Below the pieces are notes generated by a model that made no database searches, was not told the DNA's origin, and saw only the letters and a list, made by a program, of their open reading frames with translations. From the NCBI RefSeq assembly GCF_000423225.1, contig NZ_AUHO01000007.1, forward strand, positions 372,001-436,000: DNA of 64,000 nucleotides, in the 5' to 3' direction. Shown in pieces: positions 38,188 through 47,018 of the stretch (position 1 is the first letter of the stretch; the number at the start of each line of letters is the position of its first letter). A program made the translations under genes and the position numbers. Origin of the DNA: Kaistia adipata DSM 17808. Lineage in GTDB: Bacteria > Pseudomonadota > Alphaproteobacteria > Rhizobiales > Kaistiaceae.

Positions 38188-39630
38188 ATGGCCACGGCCG
38201 CACGCAATGTCACGCGCAAGCTGGGTACCTTTCCCGCCTTCCACCGGGTCGGGGGTCGGCGGGTCCTGATCGTCGGCGGCGGCGGTGAGGCCGCGGCCAA
38301 GATCCGCCTGCTCGCCGAGACGAGCGCCGAACTCGTCGTCTTCGCGCCGGAGCTGGAGGGCGAAGCTCGGCGCGATCTCGAGGCCGCGGGCGCCACCCTT
38401 AACGCGCGCTTCCCGGAGGCCGCCGATCTGGCCGATGCCGCGCTCGTCTTCGCCGCGACCGGCGATCTCGATCAGGACCGCGCCGTGCGCGATCTCGCTA
38501 AGGCGGCCGGCATTCCGGTCAATGTCGTCGACCGGCCCGATCTCTGCGATTTCTTCACCCCGGCGCTCGTCAACCGCGCGCCGCTGTCGATCGCGATCTC
38601 CACGGAAGGCGCTGCGCCCGTGCTGGCGCGCCATGTCCGGGCGCGGATCGAGGCGATGTTCTCGCCGCGTCTCGGCGATCTCGCCGACCTCGCGGAACGA
38701 CTGCGGGCGCGCGTCGCGGAAAAGATCGGCTCCGGCGACGCGCGCCGGCGCTTCTGGGCGCATTTCTTCACCGGCCCGACCGCCGCCAAGGTGCTGGCCG
38801 GCCAGGTCGAGGACGGCGAGGGCGAGGGCGAGGCCGCTGCCGCAATCGACCGTGCCGCCGCGCAGTCCGGAACGATCGGCCATGTCAGCCTCGTCGGCGC
38901 CGGCCCGGGCGCCGAGGACCTGCTGACGCTGCGCGCGCTGCGGCTGCTGCAGGAGGCCGACGTCATCGTCTATGACAAGTTGGTACCGGAGGCGATCGTC
39001 GCCATGGGCCGGCGCGACGCACTGCGCATCTATGTCGGCAAGGCCAAGGGTGCGCATGCCGCCAGCCAGGACGAAATCAACGCCATCCTGGTGCGCGAGG
39101 CGCAGGACGGCCGCCGCGTCGTGCGGTTGAAATCAGGCGATCCGCTGATCTTCGGCCGCGCCGGCGAGGAGATGGCGGCGCTTCGCGCGGCCGGCATCCC
39201 GTTCGACATCGTGCCTGGCATCACCGCCGCCGTCGCCGCCGCTGCCGAGAACGAGATCCCGCTGACCTTGCGCGACGTCGCCTCGACGCTCGTCGTCGCG
39301 ACCGGCCACGACATGCGCGGCGACACGCTGCCCGACTGGGCCGGGCTCGCGCTCTCGGGTGCCACCGTCGCCGTCTATATGGGCCGCAGCGTTGCCACCA
39401 AGGTCGCTGCCAGGCTGATCGAAAATGGCCTTAGCGCCTCGACGCCGGTCGCCGTCATCGAGAACGCCTCGCGCGCCGATCGTCGTGCCTATGCCGGCCG
39501 GCTCGACGAACTGGCGGAAATCGCCGACCGGCCGGAGCTCGACGGTCCCGTCGTCATCATCGTCGGCCACGTCGTTGCCGAGAGCGCGCTCGGCGTCACG
39601 CCGCTGCCGCTCGTGGCTCTGGCCGCCTGA
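38188..39630 (+). CDS. cysG: Siroheme synthase
   Basis: 480 residues. The N-terminal half (1-220) is the precorrin-2 dehydrogenase/ferrochelatase module (VLIVGGGGEAAAKIRLL, NVVDRPDLCDFFTPA). The C-terminal half is uroporphyrinogen-III C-methyltransferase (VSLVGAGPGAEDLLTLRAL, RLKSGDPLIFGRAGEE, VVPGITAA-like). It makes siroheme for CysI, encoded two genes downstream in the same operon. Confidence 0.95.
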   Translation: MATAARNVTRKLGTFPAFHRVGGRRVLIVGGGGEAAAKIRLLAETSAELVVFAPELEGEARRDLEAAGATLNARFPEAADLADAALVFAATGDLDQDRAVRDLAKAAGIPVNVVDRPDLCDFFTPALVNRAPLSIAISTEGAAPVLARHVRARIEAMFSPRLGDLADLAERLRARVAEKIGSGDARRRFWAHFFTGPTAAKVLAGQVEDGEGEGEAAAAIDRAAAQSGTIGHVSLVGAGPGAEDLLTLRALRLLQEADVIVYDKLVPEAIVAMGRRDALRIYVGKAKGAHAASQDEINAILVREAQDGRRVVRLKSGDPLIFGRAGEEMAALRAAGIPFDIVPGITAAVAAAAENEIPLTLRDVASTLVVATGHDMRGDTLPDWAGLALSGATVAVYMGRSVATKVAARLIENGLSASTPVAVIENASRADRRAYAGRLDELAEIADRPELDGPVVIIVGHVVAESALGVTPLPLVALAA

Positions 39631-39652
39631 CATCCCGAAGCTGGATCCAAGC

Positions 39653-39976
39653 ATGACCGACAAGCTCATCACTGCCAATCATCTCGCCGACGGGCTCGTC
39701 GTGTTCCTGACCGCCGCCGGTGGCTGGTCGTACCGGCTGGCCGACGCCCGCGTCATCCCGGACGCCGAGCTCGATGTGGCGCTGGCGCACGCCAAGGCGC
39801 AGCACGAGGCGCAGATCGTCGTCGATCCCTACGAGATCGAGGCGACCGTCGATGCGGATGGCGTGCCGGTTCCCGTTCGCCTGCGCGAAAAAATCCGCGC
39901 CGCCGGCGGCCCCACCGTCGCCTATGGCGAGGCCGAGCTCGCCGGGCGCGCCGTCCTTCTGAATCAGGCAGGTTGA
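39653..39976 (+). CDS. DUF2849 domain protein of the sulfite-reduction operon
   Basis: 107 residues from ATG 39653. Starts LITANHLADGLVVFLTAAGGW and matches the small DUF2849 family, nearly always found between cysG and cysI in Alphaproteobacteria. No membrane segment or signal. The conserved context suggests an accessory role in sulfite or nitrite reduction. Its stop overlaps the region immediately before cysI. Confidence 0.87.
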   Translation: MTDKLITANHLADGLVVFLTAAGGWSYRLADARVIPDAELDVALAHAKAQHEAQIVVDPYEIEATVDADGVPVPVRLREKIRAAGGPTVAYGEAELAGRAVLLNQAG

Positions 39977-39979
39977 GTG

Positions 39980-41638
39980 ATGTATCGCTACGACGAGTTC
40001 GACCATGAGTTCGTGACCGCCCGCGTCGCGCAGTTCCGCGACCAGGTCGGCCGCCGCGTGTCCGGCGAACTGACGGAAGACCAGTTCAAGCCGCTCCGCC
40101 TGATGAATGGCGTCTACCTGCAGCTGCACGCCTACATGCTGCGCGTCGCCGTGCCCTATGGCACGATGAACAGTCGGCAGCTCCGGATGCTGGCGCACAT
40201 CGCGCGCAAGTATGATCGTGGCTACGGCCATTTCACCACGCGGCAGAACATCCAGTTCAACTGGCCGAAGCTCTCCGAGATCCCGGACGCGCTGGCCGAT
40301 CTCGCCTCGGTCGAGATGCATGCGATCCAGACCTCGGGCAACTGCATCCGCAATGTCACGGCCGACCATTTCGCCGGCGCCGCCGCTGACGAGGTCGCCG
40401 ATCCGCGCCCCTATGCCGAGATCCTGCGGCAATGGTCGTCGCTGCATCCGGAATTCGTCTTCCTGCCGCGTAAGTTCAAGGTCGCCGTCACCGGGGCCGA
40501 GCGCGACCGTGCCGCGATCCAGGTGCACGACATCGGCCTGCATCTGAAAAAGGACGAGAACGGCCGGCTCGGCTTCGCCGTCTATATCGGCGGCGGCCAG
40601 GGCCGCACACCGATGATCGCCAAGAAGATCCGCGACTTCCTGCCGGAGGAGGACCTGCTCTCCTATTCGGAGGCGATCCTGCGCGTCTACAACCTGAACG
40701 GCCGGCGCGACAACAAGTACAAGGCGCGCATCAAGATCCTCGTGCACGAGACCGGCGCCGACGAGATCTCGCGCCAGGTCGAGGAAGAGTGGGAGCGCAT
40801 CCGCCACGGCGCGCTGAAGCTGCCGCAGGGCGAGGTCGAGCGAATTCGCGAGTATTTCGCCGCGCCCGCCACCTTGAAGGCGCTGCCGCCCAGCGCCGCA
40901 CTGGCGGTCGAACGCGCCCGCGATCCGGAATTCGATGCCTGGGTCGAGCGCAACACCCATCCCCACCACGTCGCCGGCCATGTCTCGGTGACGATCTCGC
41001 TCAAGGCCATCGGCAGCACGCCGGGCGACGCCACGGCCGAGCAGATGGACGCGGTCGCCGACATCGCCGAACGCCTCGCCTTCGACGAGATCCGCGTCAG
41101 CCACGAGCAGAATCTCATTCTCCCGCACGTCGCCGAGGACGATCTCCGCGCGATCTATGACGGGCTCGCGGCGATCGGCCTCGCGACCGCCAATGCCGGC
41201 CTCGTAACCGACATCATCGCCTGCCCGGGCCTCGATTACTGCGCGCTCGCCAATGCCCGCTCGATCCCGGTGGCGCAGCGCATCTCGCAGCGCTTCGGCG
41301 CCATCGAGCGCCAGCGCGACATTGGCGATCTCAAGATCAAGATCTCGGGCTGCATCAATGCCTGCGGCCACCACCATGTCGGCCATATCGGCATCTTGGG
41401 CGTCGAGAAGAAGGGCGAGGAGTTCTACCAGATCTCGCTTGGCGGCTCGGGCGACGAGGATGCGGCGATCGGCGAGATCATCGGCCGCGGCTTCTCGACG
41501 GAGGAGATCGTCGATGCCGTCGAGACGCTGGTGGACACCTATATCGCGAAGCGCGAGAGCCGCGACGAGACCTTCTTGGCCGCCTATCGCCGCCTCGGGC
41601 AGGGGCCGTTCAAGGAAGCGCTCTATGGCACGCCTTGA
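39980..41638 (+). CDS. cysI: Sulfite reductase hemoprotein subunit (nitrite/sulfite reductase)
   Basis: 552 residues from ATG 39980, 3 nt after the preceding stop. GHFTTRQNIQFNW and the [4Fe-4S]-siroheme cysteines (ACPGLDYC near residue 415, then SGCINACGHH) are present. It reduces sulfite to sulfide, probably with electrons from the ferredoxin encoded three genes downstream, because no CysJ flavoprotein is here. The C-terminal 14 bp overlap cysH. Confidence 0.94.
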   Translation: MYRYDEFDHEFVTARVAQFRDQVGRRVSGELTEDQFKPLRLMNGVYLQLHAYMLRVAVPYGTMNSRQLRMLAHIARKYDRGYGHFTTRQNIQFNWPKLSEIPDALADLASVEMHAIQTSGNCIRNVTADHFAGAAADEVADPRPYAEILRQWSSLHPEFVFLPRKFKVAVTGAERDRAAIQVHDIGLHLKKDENGRLGFAVYIGGGQGRTPMIAKKIRDFLPEEDLLSYSEAILRVYNLNGRRDNKYKARIKILVHETGADEISRQVEEEWERIRHGALKLPQGEVERIREYFAAPATLKALPPSAALAVERARDPEFDAWVERNTHPHHVAGHVSVTISLKAIGSTPGDATAEQMDAVADIAERLAFDEIRVSHEQNLILPHVAEDDLRAIYDGLAAIGLATANAGLVTDIIACPGLDYCALANARSIPVAQRISQRFGAIERQRDIGDLKIKISGCINACGHHHVGHIGILGVEKKGEEFYQISLGGSGDEDAAIGEIIGRGFSTEEIVDAVETLVDTYIAKRESRDETFLAAYRRLGQGPFKEALYGTP

Positions 41639-42401
41639 CCCGGTCGCCTTCGGTTTCGAGCAGGAGCACGGATCGGCCTTCGATCATGAAAGCGCGGGGC
41701 TGCAGGCGGCCGCCGCCCTCAATGCGCGTTTCGCCGGGCTGTCCGCGCGCGACCTGATCGAGCGGGCGCTGGTCGAGGTCTTCCCGGGCCGCATCGCGCT
41801 GGTCTCGTCCTTCGGGGCGGAATCGGCGGTGCTGCTGCATCTCGCCGCCTCTGTCGATCGCGGCATTCCGGTCGTGTTCATGGACACGCTGCGGCTTTTT
41901 CCCGAGACGCTTGCCTATCGCGACATGCTGGTGGAACGACTCGGCCTGACCAATGTCCGCACCATCATGCCGGATCCGGAGGCGCTTCAGGCGGCCGATC
42001 CGCACAAGGCACTCTGGATGATGAATGCCGACGCCTGCTGCCGCATCCGCAAGACCGAGCCGCTGGCGCGCGCCATGGCGGGCTTCGACGCCTGGTTCAC
42101 AGGGCGCAAGCGCTTCCAGGCGGCGACGCGCGCCGCGATCCAGGCCTTCGAGCAGGATGGCGACCGCATCAAGGTCAATCCGCTCGCGGCCTGGACGATC
42201 GACGATCTGAAAGCCTATGTGGCCGAACACGACCTGCCGCCACATCCGCTCGTCGCCAAGGGCTATCCCTCGATCGGCTGCCTGCCCTGCACGTCGAAGG
42301 TGAAGCCTGGCGAGGATGCGCGGGCCGGCCGCTGGCGGGGTCTGGACAAGACCGAATGCGGCATCCATCTAGGTCTCGAGAACGACGGAAGCGGCATCTG
42401 A
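41625..42401 (+). CDS. cysH: Assimilatory APS reductase
   Basis: 258 residues from ATG 41625. The P-loop-like SSFGAESAVLLHL and two cysteine pairs, CCRIRKTEPL and GCLPCTSKV, that ligate a [4Fe-4S] cluster show an APS (not PAPS) reductase. The catalytic Cys lies in ECGIHLG at the end. It provides sulfite to CysI. No sulfate adenylyltransferase is in the window. Confidence 0.93.
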   Translation: MARLDPVAFGFEQEHGSAFDHESAGLQAAAALNARFAGLSARDLIERALVEVFPGRIALVSSFGAESAVLLHLAASVDRGIPVVFMDTLRLFPETLAYRDMLVERLGLTNVRTIMPDPEALQAADPHKALWMMNADACCRIRKTEPLARAMAGFDAWFTGRKRFQAATRAAIQAFEQDGDRIKVNPLAAWTIDDLKAYVAEHDLPPHPLVAKGYPSIGCLPCTSKVKPGEDARAGRWRGLDKTECGIHLGLENDGSGI

Positions 42402-42402
42402 C

Positions 42403-42921
42403 ATGAGCCTCTGGAAGAATGGATCCTTCGTCGACGACGCGTTTCGGCGAGTCGCGGATGACGAGCAGTTCGCCGACGGCGAGGCGGTGATCGTCAGCCT
42501 CGCGCGGTTCCGCGCCGAGCGCGACGCGCTGCTGGTGCGGGCCGAGCCGCTTGGCGTCGTGATCGAGCCCGGCGCTGACTGGTCCGACATTGTCGCCGAC
42601 CTGCCGCGTCTCGCGGTGGTGGCGGCCGACCTGCCGAAATTTGCCGATGGCCGTGCGTTCTCGATCGGCCGGCTGCTGCGCGACCGGGACGGCTTCACCG
42701 GGGAACTGCGCGCCGTCGGGGCCTTCTTCCTCGACCAGATTCCCTTCCTGAAGCGTGTCGGCTTCAATGCGTTTTCGACAGACGACCCGCTTGTGCTAAA
42801 GGGACTTCGCGAGGGCCGCTGGCCCGAAGTGACCGAGTATCTGCAACCCGTCGCCGAACGGGGCGAGGTTCCGGCCGGAACGCGGCCATGGGCGCGCCGG
42901 CCCGCGGCCGGGACGGGATAG
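42403..42921 (+). CDS. DUF934 family protein
   Basis: 172 residues, starting 1 bp after cysH. Conserved features are SLARFRAERDALL, FADGRAFSIGRLLRDR, and VGAFFLDQIPFLKRVGFNAF. DUF934 proteins accompany cysI/cysH in proteobacteria and are presumed to help sulfite reduction; no enzymatic activity is established to my knowledge. Confidence 0.9.
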   Translation: MSLWKNGSFVDDAFRRVADDEQFADGEAVIVSLARFRAERDALLVRAEPLGVVIEPGADWSDIVADLPRLAVVAADLPKFADGRAFSIGRLLRDRDGFTGELRAVGAFFLDQIPFLKRVGFNAFSTDDPLVLKGLREGRWPEVTEYLQPVAERGEVPAGTRPWARRPAAGTG

Positions 42922-42936
42922 ACCAAGGATAGTGCC

Positions 42937-43269
42937 ATGAAGATTTTCGTCACCGACCATGCCGGCCAGGAACACGAGCTGGAAGCGCTCGAGGGCTGGC
43001 GCGTGATGGAAGTCATCCGCGACTGGAACGTCGGCATCAAGGCCGAGTGCGGCGGTGCCTGCGCCTGCGCCACCTGCCACGTCTATGTCGATCCCGACTG
43101 GGTCGACCGGCTGATCCCGATGTCGGACGAGGAAGAGGAGCGCCTCGACGACGCGATGGCTGTCAAGTCGAACTCGCGGCTCTCCTGCCAGCTGCTGATG
43201 TCGGAAGAACTCGACGGGCTGCGCGTCCGCCTCGCCCCCGGCAGCGAGCCGGAAGATCTGGCGGCATAG
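42937..43269 (+). CDS. 2Fe-2S ferredoxin (adrenodoxin type)
   Basis: 110 residues. The cluster ligands read ECGGACACATC (C-x5-C-x2-C) with the fourth Cys in LSCQLL. The acidic stretch MSDEEEERLDD matches partner-binding loops of this type. It starts 15 bp after the DUF934 gene, so it is likely the electron donor for CysI; other uses are possible. Confidence 0.9.
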   Translation: MKIFVTDHAGQEHELEALEGWRVMEVIRDWNVGIKAECGGACACATCHVYVDPDWVDRLIPMSDEEEERLDDAMAVKSNSRLSCQLLMSEELDGLRVRLAPGSEPEDLAA

Positions 43270-43707
43270 GGGACTTCGCGAGGGGCACTTGTTGTAAACC
43301 CACGGCCATCATCCTGAGGTGCCCGGCGCAGCCGGGCCTCGAAGGAGGATCCAGGGGGTCTCCTTCGCAAGGTCCGTCTGGTCTCAAAGGGTGACGAGTT
43401 TCGCTGGACCCTCCTTCGAGGCTTCGCTGCGTAAAGAACCTCAGGATGATGGCCGAGGGGCGCTGGGGGGCGTCGTTTCACTAGCGCTGAATCCGGGAAC
43501 CGGCTTCCGTTACCTTGCCTTTTCGGTCGGTCTCCTTTACCTAACCCCCTGTCGAAAAACGTCGGCCGGTTTGGTTATCCCGGCCCCCGCGAAAGCGGTT
43601 GTGTCGCTCCAAGCGATCCCACGGCGCCTTGAAACCGGAAATCCGGGTGGCGCTGTGGCACGAGGTTTTTCGTGCGTGCTCCGCCTGTCCCTCATGGAGC
43701 ACCCCAC
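43270..43707. other. Intergenic region with a 145-bp repeat
   Basis: 438 bp between the ferredoxin and DUF2798 genes. The first half is the CATCATCC repeat (43307-43451). The second half should carry the promoter of the next gene; I see no assignable site or RNA in it. Confidence 0.5.
43307..43451. repeat. CATCATCCTGAGGT...CCTCAGGATGATG repeat, copy A
   Basis: 145 bp bounded by inverted repeats CATCATCCTGAGGT and the complementary end (43439-43451). Inside are secondary hairpins (GCCCGGC/GCCGGGC) and a second arm pair CTCGAAGGAGG / CCTCCTTCGAG. A second copy lies at 50306-50453. Confidence 0.85.
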
Positions 43708-43938
43708 TTGAAGCCCAAGACCATCGTCATCGCGCAGTTCTTCATCTCGGGCATGATGGCCTTCCTCATGTCCGGCTATGCGACGGCCCTGCATTTCGGC
43801 GTCGGCGCGGCGTGGCCGGGCGAGTGGGGCCGCGCCTTCCTACTGGCTTGGCCGGTGGCCTTCGTGCTGTCGCTCGGCGTCGGACGTCTCGGCTTCCTGA
43901 TCGCGACCCGCATCACGGGCGAGGGCCGGCGGGCCTGA
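43708..43938 (+). CDS. DUF2798 small membrane protein
   Basis: 76 residues from TTG 43708, which has GGAG 9 nt upstream; a GTG at 43672 is the alternative. Two hydrophobic segments (IAQFFISGMMAFLMSGYATAL and FLLAWPVAFVLSLGVGRLGF) with the central W-rich part are typical of DUF2798. Inner membrane; function unknown. Convergent with the ABC-2 permease gene. Confidence 0.72.
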   Translation: MKPKTIVIAQFFISGMMAFLMSGYATALHFGVGAAWPGEWGRAFLLAWPVAFVLSLGVGRLGFLIATRITGEGRRA

Positions 43939-43939
43939 T

Positions 43940-45076
43940 CTAGTCCAGTGTCCGGCGGTAGCGGAACAGCGCGATCGCGCCGGCCGCCAGCCAGAAGGCG
44001 GCGAGCGGCCACATCTCGCCGGTGAGATCCGCGGGGCCGCTGCCCTTCAGCATGATGCCACGCACCGAGCGGATGTAGTGGGTGATCGGCAGCGCGCTGC
44101 CGATCAGCTGCGCCCATTCCGGCATGCCGCGGAACGGGAACATGAAGCCCGACAGCAGGATCGACGGCAGGAACCAGAAGAAGGTCATCTGCATCGCCTG
44201 CATCTGGTTGCGGGCGATCGTCGAGAACGTGTAGCCGAGCGTCACGTTGCAGCCGATGAACAGGAACGTCACGGCGAGCAGCACCACGAACGAGCCCATC
44301 ATCGGCACATGGAAGAGGATCTGCGCGCAGACGAGGATGACCGAGACCTGGACGAGACCGAAGCCGATATAGGGCACGATCTTGCCGATCATGATCTCGA
44401 ACGGCGTCGCCGGCGTCGCCATCAGGTTCTCCATCGTGCCGCGCTCGATCTCGCGCGTCAGCGCCAGCGCCGTCATCAGGATGGTGGTCATGGTCAGGAT
44501 GGTGCCGAGCAGGCCGGGCACGATGTTGTAGGCGGTGATCCCCTCGGGATTGTAGCGGCGCTGGATGACGAGATCGACGGCCGAGGGGACGCTAGCCTCG
44601 GCCGCGAGCGGCCCGGTCAGTTCCCGTTTCAGCGCGCTCGAGAGAATCTGGGGCAGGGCGCCGAGCGCGTTCGAGGTGGCGGCCGGATCGGTGGCGTCGG
44701 CCTCCACCAGGAGCTGCGGCCGCGACCCGCGCACCAGGTCGCGCTCGAAGCCGGGCGGCAGGGTGATGACGTAGCTGGCCGAGCCGTCGATCAGCGCCTC
44801 GTTCGCCTCGGCCTCGGTGGCGAGCCCGGGCGCCACGCTGAAATAGCCGGATGCCTCCATCGCCGCCACGATGGCGCGCGAGGCCGGGCCGCCATCGCCG
44901 GCGACGATCAGCGTCGGCAGCCGCTTCGGATCGAGGTTGATGGCATAGCCGAACAGCACCAGCTGGATGATCGGGATGCCGATGATCATCGCGAAGGTCA
45001 GCCGGTCGCGGCGCATCTGGATGAATTCCTTCACCATCAGCGCCAGCACGCGCGAGAGGGAGAAGCCGCCGCTCAT
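43940..45076 (-). CDS. ABC-2 type permease (YbhS/YbhR-like)
   Basis: 378 residues. One N-terminal helix, a large periplasmic domain (about 45-175) and five C-terminal helices (GLLGTILTMTTILMTALALT onward) with EIERGTMENLMATP fit the YbhS/YbhR class of exporter permeases. Its start overlaps the ATPase stop by 4 bp. E. coli has two such permeases (YbhS and YbhR); only one is present here, so it probably forms a homodimer. Confidence 0.88.
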   Translation of the reverse strand: MSGGFSLSRVLALMVKEFIQMRRDRLTFAMIIGIPIIQLVLFGYAINLDPKRLPTLIVAGDGGPASRAIVAAMEASGYFSVAPGLATEAEANEALIDGSASYVITLPPGFERDLVRGSRPQLLVEADATDPAATSNALGALPQILSSALKRELTGPLAAEASVPSAVDLVIQRRYNPEGITAYNIVPGLLGTILTMTTILMTALALTREIERGTMENLMATPATPFEIMIGKIVPYIGFGLVQVSVILVCAQILFHVPMMGSFVVLLAVTFLFIGCNVTLGYTFSTIARNQMQAMQMTFFWFLPSILLSGFMFPFRGMPEWAQLIGSALPITHYIRSVRGIMLKGSGPADLTGEMWPLAAFWLAAGAIALFRYRRTLD

Positions 45077-46056
45077 GGCGATCTCTCCGTCGCCGTGGGC
45101 CGCCCGTTCGCCGGCAAGTCGCCCGCCTGCGCCGTCTGCATCAGCCGGATGAACACGTCCTCGAGGTTGGTCTGGCCGGCGGAGGCGACGGCGTCTGAAC
45201 CGGTCTCGGCCAGCGCCGCGTCGACGGCCGCCCGGAGCGCGGCGGGATCGGGGCCGACGACGTGCAGGTCGTTGCCGAACGGCGCCACTTGCTCGACGCC
45301 CGGCCTGTCGCGCACGATCTTGGCGATCGTGCCGACATCGCGGCCGCTGACGATGATGGTGGAAAGGCCGGAGCTTTCGATCACCTCCTCGACGGTGCCG
45401 CCCGCGACGATCTTGCCATAGGCGATATAGATGATGCGGTGGCAGCGCTCGGCCTCGTCCATGTAGTGGGTCGAGACCAGCACAGTCAGGCCGTCTTCCG
45501 CGAGCGTGTGGATCTCGTCCCAGAATTCGCGCCGCGCCTGCGGGTCGACGCCGGCGGTCGGTTCGTCGAGCAAAAGCAGCCTTGGCTGGTGCATGACCGA
45601 GGCGGCGAGCGCCAGGCGCTGTTTCCAGCCGCCCGACAGCGAGCCGGCGAGCTGGTCGCGCCGCCCGTAGAGGCCGAGCCGCTCCAGCGTCCGCTTCACC
45701 ACGGCCGCTCGGTCGGGCAGGGCGTAGATCCGCGCCACGAAATCGAGGTTCTCGCGGATCGTCAGGTCCTCATAGTAGGAGAAGCGCTGCGTCATGTATC
45801 CGACCAGCCGCTTGATCCGGTTGGCGTCCTTGCGGATGTCGAGGCCGAGGCAGGTGCCGCTGCCGGCGTCCGGGCGCAGCAGGCCGCAGATCATGCGGAT
45901 CGTCGTGGTCTTGCCGGAGCCGTTCGGGCCGAGGAAGCCGACGATTTCGCCGCGGCGCACGTCGAGCGACACATCGTCGACGACGGTCTTGTCGCCAAAG
46001 CGCTTGGTCAGGCCGTGAATGTCGATGACGACGTCTTCGGACCTGTCGGGCGCCAT
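45073..46056 (-). CDS. ABC exporter ATP-binding protein (YbhF-like)
   Basis: 327 residues, one nucleotide-binding domain: Walker A GPNGSGKTT, signature LSGGWKQRLALA, Walker B LLLLDEPTAGVDP, then a DrrA-type C-terminal extension. YbhF of E. coli has two fused nucleotide-binding domains; this one has a single domain. It sits 4 bp from the membrane-fusion gene. Confidence 0.9.
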   Translation of the reverse strand: MAPDRSEDVVIDIHGLTKRFGDKTVVDDVSLDVRRGEIVGFLGPNGSGKTTTIRMICGLLRPDAGSGTCLGLDIRKDANRIKRLVGYMTQRFSYYEDLTIRENLDFVARIYALPDRAAVVKRTLERLGLYGRRDQLAGSLSGGWKQRLALAASVMHQPRLLLLDEPTAGVDPQARREFWDEIHTLAEDGLTVLVSTHYMDEAERCHRIIYIAYGKIVAGGTVEEVIESSGLSTIIVSGRDVGTIAKIVRDRPGVEQVAPFGNDLHVVGPDPAALRAAVDAALAETGSDAVASAGQTNLEDVFIRLMQTAQAGDLPANGRPTATERSP

Positions 46057-46060
46057 GGCG

Positions 46061-47017
46061 CTACTCCGCGATCAGCCGGATGTCGACGGGCTGGCCAGGG
46101 TCGAGCTCGCGCGCCGGACCCTCCGGTCGGGCCTCGACACGATAGACCAGCTTGGCCCGGCTCTCCTTCGAGTAGATCACGGGCGGCGTGTATTCGGCGT
46201 CGGTGGCGATGCTGGCGATCGTCGCCACGAGGCCGTCGGCGCAGCCGTCGCAACCGATCGAAACACGTTGGCCTGGATGGACCGAGGCGCGCTCCGGTTC
46301 GGGCACGAAGAAGAGGATCTTGCGGGCATCTGCGGGCAGCAGCGAGACGACGGCCTGGCCGGCGGGAACGAGTTCGCCCACCTGGTAGAAGATCTCCTCG
46401 ATCCGGCCCGCCTTCACCGCGTTCTGGACCCGGCGGGCTAGATCCGTCTCGGCTTCCGCCACGGCGGCATCGAGCGCGGTCACCTTCTGCTCGGCCGCCG
46501 CGATCTGGTCGGGCCGGGCCGGCAGATTGGCGACGGCGCGGTTCTCCTGCGCGGCGCGGACGCGGGCGGCGGCGGAATCGAGATCCGCCTTCGCCTGGTC
46601 GAGCGCCGCGACGGCGACGACGGAGCGTTGCGACAGGTCGCGGTTGCGGTCGTAGTTCTTCTGCGCCACCGTCAGCGACGCCTCCGCGTCGGCGAGCTGC
46701 GCGTCGAGCACGCGGATCTCCTCGGGACGCTTGCCGGTCCGGAGGTCGGCAAGGCTCGCCTTCGCCTCGGCGAGAGTCGCGCGCGCCTGGTCGAGGGCGG
46801 CGCGCTGGTCGCGGTCGTCGAGGGTGAAGAGCTGGGCGCCGGCGTCGACCGTCTGGCCGCGCGCCACCGGCAGCGCCGTCAGGCGGCCGCTCGCCTCCGC
46901 GCCGACCAGCACATAGTCGGCGTCGACATAGCCATTGAGGACGGCGCCGCGCAGGTCGCCGCCGCAGGCTGCCAGCAGCAGCGCGGCGATGACCGGAAAT
47001 GCGCCGCCGGCCCGCAT
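46061..47017 (-). CDS. HlyD-type membrane fusion lipoprotein (YbhG-like)
   Basis: 318 residues from ATG 47017. The N-terminus ALLLAACGGD is a lipoprotein signal with the lipobox Cys near 20. A biotinyl-lipoyl half-motif (GYVDADYVLVGAEASGRL), a long coiled-coil hairpin (about 85-195) and a beta-barrel part follow. It links the inner-membrane exporter to the periplasm. One base separates it from the TetR gene stop, so the four genes form an operon. Confidence 0.9.
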   Translation of the reverse strand: MRAGGAFPVIAALLLAACGGDLRGAVLNGYVDADYVLVGAEASGRLTALPVARGQTVDAGAQLFTLDDRDQRAALDQARATLAEAKASLADLRTGKRPEEIRVLDAQLADAEASLTVAQKNYDRNRDLSQRSVVAVAALDQAKADLDSAAARVRAAQENRAVANLPARPDQIAAAEQKVTALDAAVAEAETDLARRVQNAVKAGRIEEIFYQVGELVPAGQAVVSLLPADARKILFFVPEPERASVHPGQRVSIGCDGCADGLVATIASIATDAEYTPPVIYSKESRAKLVYRVEARPEGPARELDPGQPVDIRLIAE

Positions 47018-47018
47018 G

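Noticed and set aside
43454-43670. Possible RNA gene or riboswitch upstream of the DUF2798 gene
   Set aside because: Only short, weak stems were found and no known riboswitch core could be recognised.
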